A stretch of 64,000 nt of DNA from Hetaerina americana (taxonomy: Eukaryota > Arthropoda > Insecta > Odonata > Calopterygidae): positions 2,356,001 through 2,420,000 of the forward strand of contig JAKTNV010000063.1 of the NCBI GenBank assembly GCA_022747635.1. The letters run 5' to 3'. Of the stretch, positions 53,109-63,033 are shown piece by piece. The notes under the pieces were generated by a model. It was not told the DNA's origin. It was given only the letters and a program-made list of their open reading frames with translations, and did no database searches. Each line of letters opens with the position of its first letter. The first letter of the stretch is position 1. Position numbers and translations under genes: made by a program.

Positions 53109-56100
53109 ATGATTTTAAGCTGTGAACTTTCTGTATTTCAAATGTATGCGTGAGTGATATTTTTTCCCTAATTGTCGCAAGTTAAAGTTGTGTTTCGAGA
53201 TTAGAAAAGATCGCAGATTAAGAAATTGCGTAAATGTTACATTATTTCATTCAAATCATCACGATTTACACTTTGTTTACATTTGGATCATAATTTTGTG
53301 GAATTAGTTGGTAAATTTACACTTTTATCTCCAGATCGGTGCCACATGGCACTGTGTACCTGCCATTTATGTATATACTCACCTTATGTGTTATCATACC
53401 TGCCAATTGGACTCTTATTTATGATTCCTTCAACGATATCTTTGATTTCTATTAATTTTCATGTCATTTTTTACTTCATTTACTCTTGTACACAGGGCCT
53501 TTTCCCAAAGTTTAGTGATTGATACGTATTCCTTAACATTTAAACTAATGAAGACTGGCAGGACATCTTGCAGCTGAAAATATCCGAGCAAGGCGTAATG
53601 TTTCCTTGGGCTCCGAATCGAAATGTTTTTTGAACTCCACGGGGCAATGTGGTGAGATATGAATACAATAGGGTTTACTCAATAGTCGGGCCTTATGAGG
53701 AATATCGGTTCCTCTCAGCTCCGAGATACAATCCGCTCGAGAAAAAAGTTATCCTGGATATGGGGGCAATAACTGTGGCATAGCAGGAGCCTTGGTTGCA
53801 TACACAGAAGGGTCACATAATTTAATGCTATTTGATGTTTCGTATCCATGGCAAATTCTTTATTATTGCAATGCGTAGGAAACTATCGGGCAAATGCGGC
53901 GTAGTTTTAGATGGAAAAAGAGCTCTGGGGATTAAGATCTTCCTGATGATAAACCTGGAAGTAGAGAATGGATGGAAGAAAGAACTACCATAACATACAG
54001 GTTATATTAATTAAGGTAAAAATTAAATGCCAAGAACGGAAATCTCAAACAGATAATGAGATGTCACTGTGATATACAAATCATGTGAAATGAAGAGGGA
54101 GACGGAGTAAATGAATTTTCGACATTTTGCATCTGAATAATACGACCTCAATGTTCTGAAGAATAATGCTGCTGAAAGGAATAGTTAATGCTGATCCACA
54201 GAGAAATGGGACCTATAGGCTAGGAAATTATCTTCTATTCCTCTTGGCGTGGTTTTTATTCGATAGTTAAGTGCTGATCCAACTCTTGAGCGAATAAAAA
54301 TAATGGCTCTGGCAAATAAAGGCTCTGTTTTACAGAGTGAAAATCAAAATCGTACCCCAAGCCAGCCTTATAATATATTATAAGCAATAAGTTTATAGGA
54401 AATTATATTTTTAAAAGAAGAGTGTTTTAAGTAACTCAAAAAATTTTCAAATTAAAGATATTAGAGAGTAAAATAAAAGAATATCGTAAACGCAGACATG
54501 ATAAAAAAATCGATACGATGAAATCAAAATTAAACTCATTGATAAAATTTTGAAAAACTATTCGATTTAAATGACTTTCGAGGATTTTTTTAGCAAGGAG
54601 TTAAATGTTTACAACTAGCCTACGAATAGACCATGAATTATGTACGAAAAAAGCAATTAAATGATGTGTAGGAATCATTAAATTTTTCTAAAGATTGGCT
54701 CAACTGTATATTTTATTCAATTGTTTATTTTATCGTCAAATTATTGCAAGGATATTGCTTTCAACTTAGCACCAAATTTCATCAGTTTGCGTTCGGTAGA
54801 TCTGGGATTCAATTTTCAACGATTAGGTATCTATTTTAAACTATGTAGAATTATTATGAATGAAAACCTGGCATAAGTTTTGATATTACAGTTCAAAGGA
54901 ACAGGATTTTGCAGGAACAATTTGAGCGGCAGTATCCAAGAATACGGGTATTTTGAAAGCTGTGAGTCGATAATTGCGCGAGTATTATGAAAGACCGAAG
55001 GCTGTTTGCGTTCGGAGCCAGTTGAGATAGTACCTAATAAATAAAACGGGCATCATTTGCCACTCCTTAATAAGAACAAGATTGATTCTGTTGAGGAAAG
55101 TCTTCAAATATCCCGAAAATAAAGCTAGTTGAAATTTATGTGCGCGTTTAGTCTCCTGAGGGTTAATATCCTGTAGAATTTGCTTGGAGGATAATACCAA
55201 TTTCCGTTATCACTCTGGGGCAAGGATTTTTAGGAAAATATTTCATGGCTACACCATTCATTGGGCGGGACAAATTTAAGGGGTGCTTTCGTAAGGAATT
55301 GTGGGCGACAGTAGGTTTGAATACGGCAGAAAAGACAAGCAATGGAATTTGAAGACGGCATCTGAATTCACCAAATGCGTCTCCTGCCAAAATAATGTGC
55401 CTGATTGCGGATTCGAAATGAATTCATTCATTTGGTGTGTTCTCATTCTCAATAGCTGTGCCCGTTTGTGTGAGGCAATCTTTAGAATAAGTCAGTGGTG
55501 AATTAGCGTCTTCAATGGAAGGAGCTCTGCCTTCCCTTTGGAACTCATGAACTTCGGAGGCATGACGTGTGAGACACGGAGTGCTTATCCCTTCCCTGCG
55601 TCGCTCGAGGTCTGGTAAATGCTTTAAAGTTCAACATTGACACTCCACCGAGAGCAAGACGAATATGAGGATCCAGATTCCGGGCAACGGGAAGAGGTTA
55701 AGGAGGAGTGAGTAAGGGTTAAGCGGGGTATAAGGTCGACGAAGCAATAAAGGCCAGGTGAGGAGAGCAAAGTAGGCGGAAGGGAAGACGCGGTACTAGG
55801 GCGAAGGACTCGAGCACAAAGCCGCTCCACTGCAAAGTTCTCCTTACCATTGGATGGCGAATGCGTTATTTGCTTCGTTCAAGTTTTCGGATGATCGGAC
55901 ACGTGAAGTCGCACAATATCATTATGTTAGGGCACATTCATGAATAATCATATAGTTACCATATTGGTTAAAGTTCAGTGTTTCCACAACATATTTGTAT
56001 TGCTAAAAGGTTTCCTAAACATTTTCGTACCATATAATGTTACCGACCTAATATTATTTAATTCACAAGCAGTATTAGCCGGAGGCTGAATTTTGATTTA

Positions 56101-56364
56101 ATATATATGATCTGATATAATTTCCCATTTGGAGTCAAGGAGAATGTTAATTAGAGAAAACTGTGCCTCACATGTAAATTTCAATAATTCAGGCAATGCA
56201 TAATTTCACCTTTGTGGATGAGATTTCCCGGTGGTAAAGTGATAAGATTTGCGCTATTTATTTAGGTCAACAATCTTTGTATTACTTTTTGACTTCTAGG
56301 AGCGACAGTCCTTATCAGGAGCAATGAGTAATCATACTTTTCCATATTACAATGCATATAAAGA

Positions 56365-56366
<2 letters not shown>

Positions 56367-56453
<87 letters not shown>
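56367..56453. repeat. (TA)n(TG)n microsatellite
   Basis: Long TA run followed by about 12 TG units. Confidence 0.95.
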
Positions 56454-57610
56454 TTGACAATCGCTTCCGTAACATCAGATGCTATAAAATCAAAAATAAC
56501 CATGTCGTAACAAAACGAGAATAATAGGGTTTAGAATAATCTATTTATTTTAACAATAATATTGGCTGAAAGGTTTTTAACTCTAAATATTACTATTTGA
56601 TTTAAATATTAAAACTAATTGGGTTTTATATTTTAAAATTCGCATTAATGCACAAAATTCCAAGCTCCCTGTCACATAGCCTTAAAGGACATTTAAAATG
56701 GAGTATTTCCAGTTTACATTTGCGACTGTCATGAAAAGCGTGTATTTAATAAATTTTGGTAAATATCAGCTGTTTACCATATGACCTTCTGTAAATCATC
56801 TGATTCGTTTCTACGTTTTTAAAGAAGAAGAGCTTATAAAATCAACCTTTAGTGAATTCTATGGTACTCGGCCCAACTTAATGGAACTTCACGATGAAAT
56901 TTGAAAAATAAACACTTTGTAAGTTTCTCTGAATTTTATTTGCAAAGACCAGTTTCGTAAAAAAATACCTTATTTGGAATTAGGTAAAAATTCAGGATTT
57001 TTTTCCGTATAAATGCACACAGATGTGATGGGAGGAGTGGAGGAAAGGATTTCAGGGTTGTTTGTTATTCCAGAAACCCTCCTGTACTTGACGTTGGCAA
57101 CTGTTCGATAAATCCGTAGTTTCAAGTAAAATTCAGTGCAATTTATAATTACTATATTCCAAATTTCAACCTTCAGTATTTATGATTTTGGTTTTTGTTA
57201 TTGATGGGCCATATATTGGCATCCTGAATTTGTTTATCTACTTCCACAAAACAAGTCGAAAAAGAAACCCTTCTAAAAGAATACACCTGGTATAACAGAT
57301 AAGATGTGAAATAAAATGCAGGGGTTTTTGTTGGTACCCATTCTGGAGTTGAATATTTTTGCAACGGCCACTCCTCAGTCTTAGTTGCTTTGTCAATAGG
57401 TAGCAAAATTTCATCAAAGTCAAAAAAGCATCATATCTTATTTGCCATTGCATCATTATCACCATGTAAATATATTCCCTGAAAGATAATACAACCGGTT
57501 GATCATTACTACGAGGGTCATCCGGAAAGTAGTACCCGTTCGTGAAATAAAGACACAAAAGTAAATATTAACAAACATAAAAAATTTTATTTGAAAGAGG
57601 ATACTTTAAA

Positions 57611-57705
57611 CTACTTCTCAACATAATCTCCAAGCAAATTAAGGCATTTGTAATAACGTGTGACAAGTTTCTGTATTCCTGCTGCATAGTCCTTCGCCGC
57701 CAGCT
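57611..57705 (-). pseudogene. Mariner transposase C-terminal remnant
   Basis: The minus frame reads AYLNELAAKDYAAGIQKLVT then RYYKCLNLLGDYVEK and a stop near 57611, the usual end of this transposase family. It is separated from the N-terminal frame by the deletion junction and a frame change. Confidence 0.75.
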
Positions 57706-58112
57706 CATTGAGATACGCGAGGGACCCATCTTGCACAAATTTTTGCATAATGCAGATGGTGTTTAACAATTTCATGAACAATTGTTCGAGAAACATTGGG
57801 AAAATGCTCACAGATGTCATCAATTGTGACGCGCCGATCGTTCCTCACGAATTCGTCAACTGAGCTCACCAGTTGGTCTGTAATGACAGACGGTCTCCCC
57901 GAACGCTCATCGTCGTGTGTGTTTCCCCTCCCCATGTTGAAGTTGCGACACCACCGCCGAACAGACGACTCGTCCATTACATTGTCTCCATACACCTCCT
58001 TTAATTGGCGATGAATATCACATGGGCGAACGTTTCTTGCATTGAGGAATTTAATCACTGCCCTCACTTCACAACTGGCGGCGTTCTCAATTTTTTTAAA
58101 CATTGTAAACAA
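57705..58112 (-). CDS. Mariner N-terminal DNA-binding domain, 135-aa open frame
   Basis: Starts MFTMFKKIENAASCEVRAVI. The first helix-turn-helix covers NARNVRPCDIHRQLKEVYGD (residues about 24-43) and SSVRRWCRNFNMGR. A GRPS-type linker (ERSGRPSVITDQL) leads to the second helix-turn-helix VTIDDICEHFPNVSRTIVHE (about 95-114). It then ends shortly after KICARWVPRVSQ at the deletion point. No catalytic residue remains. In full-length mariners this bipartite domain binds the terminal repeats. The frame has no stop or shift, so a DNA-binding peptide could in principle be made. That is inference, and expression is unknown. Confidence 0.75.
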   Translation of the reverse strand: MFTMFKKIENAASCEVRAVIKFLNARNVRPCDIHRQLKEVYGDNVMDESSVRRWCRNFNMGRGNTHDDERSGRPSVITDQLVSSVDEFVRNDRRVTIDDICEHFPNVSRTIVHEIVKHHLHYAKICARWVPRVSQ

Positions 58113-58264
58113 TCACAGAAACAACACAGGCAATGCTAGCGTCACGCAACTTGGCTCAGAGAAGGCAGACAAGCCACTGAAGCTATCTGACCTCGTCCAG
58201 CGGCTACTCGCGTCGTCAACACTTCATGCGGCACGAACGGGTACTACTTTCCGGATGACCCTCG

Positions 58265-58641
58265 TACATTGAAAAAACCTAAAAAAACTCATTGAATACT
58301 GATTCAGCAAAACTTCTACGCAGAGCAGAGGAACGCTCCACCCAGTTTTAAAATAGTGGAAAAATACGGTCGAAAGAGTTGCTAATGCTCTATCATTTTC
58401 AAACAGCCTTCTTGGCCAACTCCATTCATGCTAAAGGCAGGCACAATGTGGAATTCTTAATAAGTAGTTATGTTGTGTTTTCAATTGATTTTGACGACAT
58501 TTTCAATATGACACCGCATCATCTGCCGAATAAACTTGAAAGTTTCATTAATTTATTTAAAACAATTCAACTTTTTTATTCGTTGATTGCCTTTGGGGAA
58601 CTGTTTCCTATTAAAAATAAACATAGGCGTGCTGTCACATA
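58265..58641. other. Spacer, nothing seen
   Basis: Short AT-rich gap between two mariner derivatives. Confidence 0.5.
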
Positions 58642-59190
58642 CAGGGTTCGTCCGGAAAATAAGTGTACTGACTCCTAGGCTGGGCGCGCCGCTCCAGGCG
58701 CGCCCAGCACCGCTCTGACGGGCTGCGATTGGAGGGGGGTATGCTGGCAAGCGACGCTGAAAAAGGCAGTCGGCTCTGAGCTGTGGTGTAGTGAGGAGCT
58801 CTGTTAACGCGAACCTCCACGCTTCGACCCACGTCACGGAACGCGATGCCGGAGCAGCGTTATTCCATCAAATTTGCGGTAAAGCTTGGGAAATCGTCTA
58901 CCGAAACTGTCGGTATGATTAACCAGGCTTACGGGGAGTCAGCCATGTCCAGAAACATGATCTTTCGATGGCACAAGATGTTCGTGGAGGGCAGAGAAGA
59001 GGTCGACGACGAGTCTTCGAGAGGTTCCCGATGATGCCTTCGCGGGAGCGTTCCAGGAATGGGAACGCCGCTGGAACAAGTGTATCGACTCACAAGGGTC
59101 CTATTTTGAGGAATATTAGCTTAAGATATGTAAAAGTGTAATAATATTTTTTTCCTGAGCTCAGTACACTTATTTTCCGGACGAACCCTG
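58642..59190 (+). mobile_element. Mariner deletion derivative, 549 bp
   Basis: Ends CAGGGTTCGTCCGGAAAATA (58642-58661, inverse at 59190-59171) with TA on both sides (58640-58641, 59191-59192). It carries the N-terminal and extreme C-terminal codons of the transposase and lacks the middle. It is the same family as 60071-60996. Confidence 0.9.
58846..59130 (+). pseudogene. Mariner transposase, N- and C-terminal codons joined by a deletion
   Basis: MPEQRYSIKFAVKLGKSSTE starts at 58846, followed by the first helix-turn-helix (MINQAYGESAMSRNMIFRWH) and REEVDDE. At about 59018 the sequence jumps to VPDDAFAGAFQEWERRWNKC and the C-terminus SQGSYFEEY with TAG near 59118. The jump shifts the frame, so the ORF stops at 59034 after 62 residues. 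No catalytic residue is left. Confidence 0.85.
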
Positions 59191-60070
59191 TATACAGTGT
59201 CCGCTTCGTAGGGACTGGATATGTGGCACAATAATCCCCGGATGAAAGAAAAAAATGATAATGATTGAAACTACTGTTTTAGCCTCTTAAAGACATTCGG
59301 GGGTGGTTTCTGACCTAACAAAGACACATGACATTCTTTCTGAAATTTTCTGTGGTCGGAAACTTTTCTGACCACCCATATATGTACAGAATGTAAAATG
59401 TCCGAAGTCTCTACAAGCATTAGAGATAGCCAAGAAATGTATCTCTCAACATGTTTACTTAAAATTGTTCCATAAAATCGAATCGTCTCTCAAATATTGA
59501 TATAAAAGACGTTTGTGCGTTGTGCGTTGAAACAGCCATTTAACATTGAAGATCAATTTAGAGTTGAAATGAAAGTAAAACTCCCAATCAACACCTGTCA
59601 GTGCCACCATTATCTCAAAATCTGGGAGTGTTTTACTCCTAGAAAGCCGAACATCCTCCTTAAGTTTCTGAGACACAGAAGAAATACCGTGCAAAGAGTC
59701 GAATCCATCCGCAGGTGACTTCCAAAGTGAACATTCACTGCCTCTTTAACAGCTCTCATACCCAATGAAGCGAACCCTCCTGTCTCAACCACATAGGCAT
59801 TAGCTAAAGATTTAAAAGAACAAAGGCTAACGTGGGTTCGTGTATCCCCAAAGGAAAGAATATTTCTTCCCGTAGGCTTTGATTTTTTGCTTGATAAGGA
59901 TAATCAAAGAGAATGCTGAACTTCTAAGGCCTTGCTGAAACTCTTGATGGAGTTGTTATTTGAAGTCATTTGAGATATTACGGAGGAGCCTCCGATTCTA
60001 AAGCCAAAATATAAATGCAGTAAAAGAGGAATATGTTAGGAATTTTTACTAGATTTAAATTATGAACATA
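59191..60070. other. Spacer with a small MITE-like inverted repeat
   Basis: 59302-59377 has ends GGGTGGTTTCTGACC and, in inverse, GGGTGGTCAGAAAAGTTTCC, related to the 1243-1319 element with a small deletion in one end. The minus ORFs at 59455-59792 are unrecognised. Confidence 0.45.
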
Positions 60071-60996
60071 CAGGGTTCGTCCGGAAAATAAGTGTACTGA
60101 GCTCAGGAAAAAAAATTTATTACACTTTTACATATCTTAAGCTAATATTCCTCAAAATAGGACCCTTGTGAGTCGATACACTTGTTCCAGCGGTGTTCCC
60201 ATTCCTGGAACGCTCCCGCGAAGGCATCATCGGGAATCTCTCGTCACGGCCTCTTTGACGGCGTCCAAAGTCCCGTATCGCGTTCCTTTCAAACTCCTCT
60301 TTATCTTCGGGAACAGAAAGAAGTCCGGTGGTGCCAAGTCCGGGCTGTAGGGCGGGTGCGGCAGCGTTGCCACGCCGTGCTTGGCCAAGAAGTCCGACAC
60401 GACAAGCGCGGTGTGAGACGGCGCATTGTCGTGATGCAGCCGCCAGATGTTTTTGATCTGTAATTGCTCCCTAATAATCTCGTGCACTATTGTTTTTGGC
60501 ACATTACACTGCTCTGCTATCATCCGAACACTAAGACGACGATCAGAGTTCAGTACATCGCGAACTTTTCGCACATTTTCGTCGGTGAGTGTCGTTGATG
60601 GGCGTCCAGGCCGTGGTTCGTCGTCGACCTCTTCTCTGCCCTCCACGAACATCTTGTGCCACCGAAAGATCATGTTTCTGGACATGGCTGACTCCCCGTA
60701 AGCCTGGTTAATCATACCGACAGTTTTGGTAGACGATTTCCCAAGCTTTACCGCAAATTTGATGGAATAACGCTGCTCCAAAAACTTCGACATCGCGTTC
60801 CGTGACGTGGGTCGAGCGTGGAGGTTCGCGTTAACAGAGCTCCTCACTACACCACAGCTCAGAGCCGACTGCCTTTTTCAGCGTCGCTTGCCAACATACC
60901 CCCCTCCAATCGCAGCCCGTCAGAGCGGTGCCGGGCGCGCCTGGAGCGGCGCGCCCAGCCCAGGAGTCAGTACACTTATTTTCCGGACAAACCCTG
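60071..60996 (-). mobile_element. Mariner deletion derivative, 926 bp
   Basis: Ends CAGGGTTCGTCCGGAAAATA (60071-60090) and in inverse CAGGGTTTGTCCGGAAAATA (60996-60977), TA on both sides (60069-60070, 60997-60998). Same family as the 549-bp element 0.9 kb away, opposite orientation, with a different and smaller deletion. Confidence 0.9.
60227..60847 (-). pseudogene. Mariner transposase with internal deletion, 206-aa frame (DD34D, first D lost)
   Basis: The frame includes FLEQRYSIKFAVKLGKSSTK, MINQAYGESAMSRNMIFRWH, the GRP linker (EVDDEPRPGRPSTTLTDENV), and the second helix-turn-helix RRLSVRMIAEQCNVPKTIVH. The catalytic half is entered late at IWRLHHDNAPSHTALVVSDF and YSPDLAPPDFFLFPKIKRSL, with exactly 34 residues between the two aspartates. 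About 100 residues with the first aspartate are deleted after EIIREQLQ. Near 60235 a one-base change ends the frame early; the true C-terminus (IPDDAFAGAFQEWEHRW to FEEY) lies in another frame down to about 60145. Confidence 0.9.
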
Positions 60997-61476
60997 TATG
61001 ATCGACAACTATGATATTTTTATTACACATAATTATACTCGATTAGTTTCAATTTCAATGGTTTAATTGCCCGTAACACATGGGCACTCTTTAGCAGATT
61101 TTATGATATTTCTAGTTCCTTCATCGGTCGATTAATAAATTGAACAACACATACAAATTGAAAGATACTTGCGGTTTTCTGCGGTTGGCATACTCCATAG
61201 GTACGTAAACCAATTTGATGGCAACAGGATTCCGCAGCAGAATTGTATTGAATGTGGAATTTTCGGCGAAAGAGAATTTTTTGTAGTCGGCCAGAGGATA
61301 TCACTTCCAAGCTTTTACTATAAACGATCGAAATGATTACCAGCATGAAAATCTAGGATTAACTTACAGCATATGTACCCTCAGGTTCAAAAGCCAACAA
61401 GATGATTATAAGGAAACAGATTTAGCTTGAGCATGTTTCAACAACGGTGAAAAATCACGCTGAAATATACGTGCAT
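60997..61476. other. Spacer, nothing supported
   Basis: The minus ORF 61101-61346 is unrecognised. Confidence 0.4.
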
Positions 61477-61865
61477 GGAAAATACCAGGTGACTCACAAA
61501 TGTATCAGCTACGTCACATTATGGTTAGACACAGATTTAGGAAGAGTGTGATCAATTCGCACAGCTTCCCGGGAGCGGATGCGGACTCTGATCACAATTT
61601 CGTTGTTATGAAGTGTAGCGTCAGGTTCAAAAAAATAAGGCAGGGGCGGCGGGTTAGATAATGGAATATAGAAGCATTACCTGGAATGGCATGGAAGAAG
61701 TATCAGCAGGCTTAAGAGAAAATCGTGGATGACGGTAAAGAGCTGAGTACTACCGAGGAAAAATGGAATATATCAAAAAAGTGATATCGAAAGCCGCAAA
61801 AGAAACTATTTGAACTGCTAATGGGAAAAAATGAGGAAATCATGAATCAAGGATGAGATGATTGG
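61477..61865 (+). pseudogene. LINE endonuclease C-terminus and linker relic
   Basis: The plus frame reads WKIPGDSQMYQLRHIMVRHR, FRKSVINSHSFPGADAD, then SDHNFVVMKCSVRFKKI (61577-61627). The SDH triad is the catalytic end of an APE-type endonuclease. Stops follow within the linker (WNIEALPGMAWKKYQQA). The wording of the motif fits RTE-like LINEs such as the RT relic at 1-615, but the two cannot be shown to be the same family. No RT follows. Confidence 0.7.
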
Positions 61866-61869
61866 AAAA

Positions 61870-61955
61870 ATCTCTCTACATAATATCCATCAAGCCGTCA
61901 CAAGGACGTGTGGCAGGGGGTGGTAGGTCACCAGCAATGCTACATATATTCTTCA
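61870..61955 (-). mobile_element. LINE 3'-tail fragment
   Basis: On the minus strand GTGACCTACCACCCCCTGCC, then CACACGTCCTTGTGACGGC (61890-61908) and a GATGGATATTATGTAG end reproduce the tail motif of the LINE fragments at 3.5, 39.8 and 40.9 kb. Confidence 0.55.
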
Positions 61956-63033
61956 TACACCTGGCACCCCGCGATGCACCAAAAACCGCGTGGAAAGGAG
62001 GCGACCGATCACCAGTCATGTAACATGCCTACATATATTACGAGTATTACATGTTTATTAGCTATTCCTCATCCTACGCAAAGAGGACAAGAAAATACGT
62101 CAAAAGAGGGCGGGTACACATGCATTTGAGACATTTATTACCGCTTAGTATTCTACGTATTCCGGGGGGACAATTCACTAATACAATAGACTCAATATAC
62201 TATACATTCACCTACACCCCAACCGGCACAATGGCGTACGGCGGGGGACGTTAGGATGCCAGACTTGGAGAGTGTTTTTTATTTAAATATAATCCTTCAT
62301 ATCCATATTTTCGACAGCGTGAACATGTTGCTCTATTGTGTGATCCCGCTTTATTGTTGTCAAGAATAATGTGCGGGAAAAACGAATAGTTGAATCTATC
62401 AGTTCGATATTCCAACTCTCTAATTTTATGGCATTTCTCGGCCCTGCCAATATAAATAGGTTCTATGCTCAGAGTGTGCCGGTGGGCAGTTAGTGCTGTT
62501 AGTGACGTACTTTTTTTTTCTTTTTTGTAAAAAGCCGTTCCCTGTCGGCTTTCCTTTCTTGTTAGATTAAGAATTCATATTTTATTCCTAGTTTTAAGTT
62601 TCACTTTCTCGCAAACCGCACTTCCACCTCAGCCATGTTTCTTTCTTCAATGCCATGCGTTTCTTATGTACAATGACCGGTAAAGGTGGGACTTCACTCA
62701 CCGGGACGGTTTATACTCTCCCGCTTGGGCAGTCAATGAACTTGTGTGTGTGTGGGGCACAATTATGCCTCAAATATCGGCTGCGGGATTGACATTGAAA
62801 TAAATAATAAATAATTTTTTAATTCATATTTACGCATCCATTTAGTTATGTTTACGGACATCATAACAATGGGAACCAAGGAGATATCGCAACAATGCTA
62901 CCGAGAGCATACGCATATTTAGTTACCGATACTCAAAAAGCTATCAGTGGTGGGGTTGTGAAGAGCAATTAACTTTTCGGTTCGCTTTATCACTTGATAT
63001 TATATTTAGAGTCATACAAGTGCAATCGCTGTA
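61956..63033. other. Spacer, nothing supported; possible promoter region of the gene at 63034
   Basis: No clear coding. If the gene at 63034 is real, its 5' UTR and promoter should lie in the right part of this stretch. I see no convincing core promoter. Confidence 0.35.

Larger units (their letters stand above)
52644..57509. other. AT-rich spacer, no gene supported
   Basis: Scattered short ORFs, none recognised, including 53226-53522 and the overlapping minus ORFs at 57173-57558. A tRNA-like T-arm (53092-53106) and a microsatellite (56367-56453) are listed separately. Confidence 0.45.
57512..58264 (-). mobile_element. Mariner deletion derivative, 753 bp, catalytic core removed
   Basis: Perfect ends CGAGGGTCATCCGGAAAGTA at 57512-57531 and in inverse at 58264-58245, extending to about 33 bp, with TA at 57510-57511 and 58265-58266. 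Inside, the first ~130 and last ~40 transposase codons are joined and the whole DDD region is absent. Confidence 0.9.
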
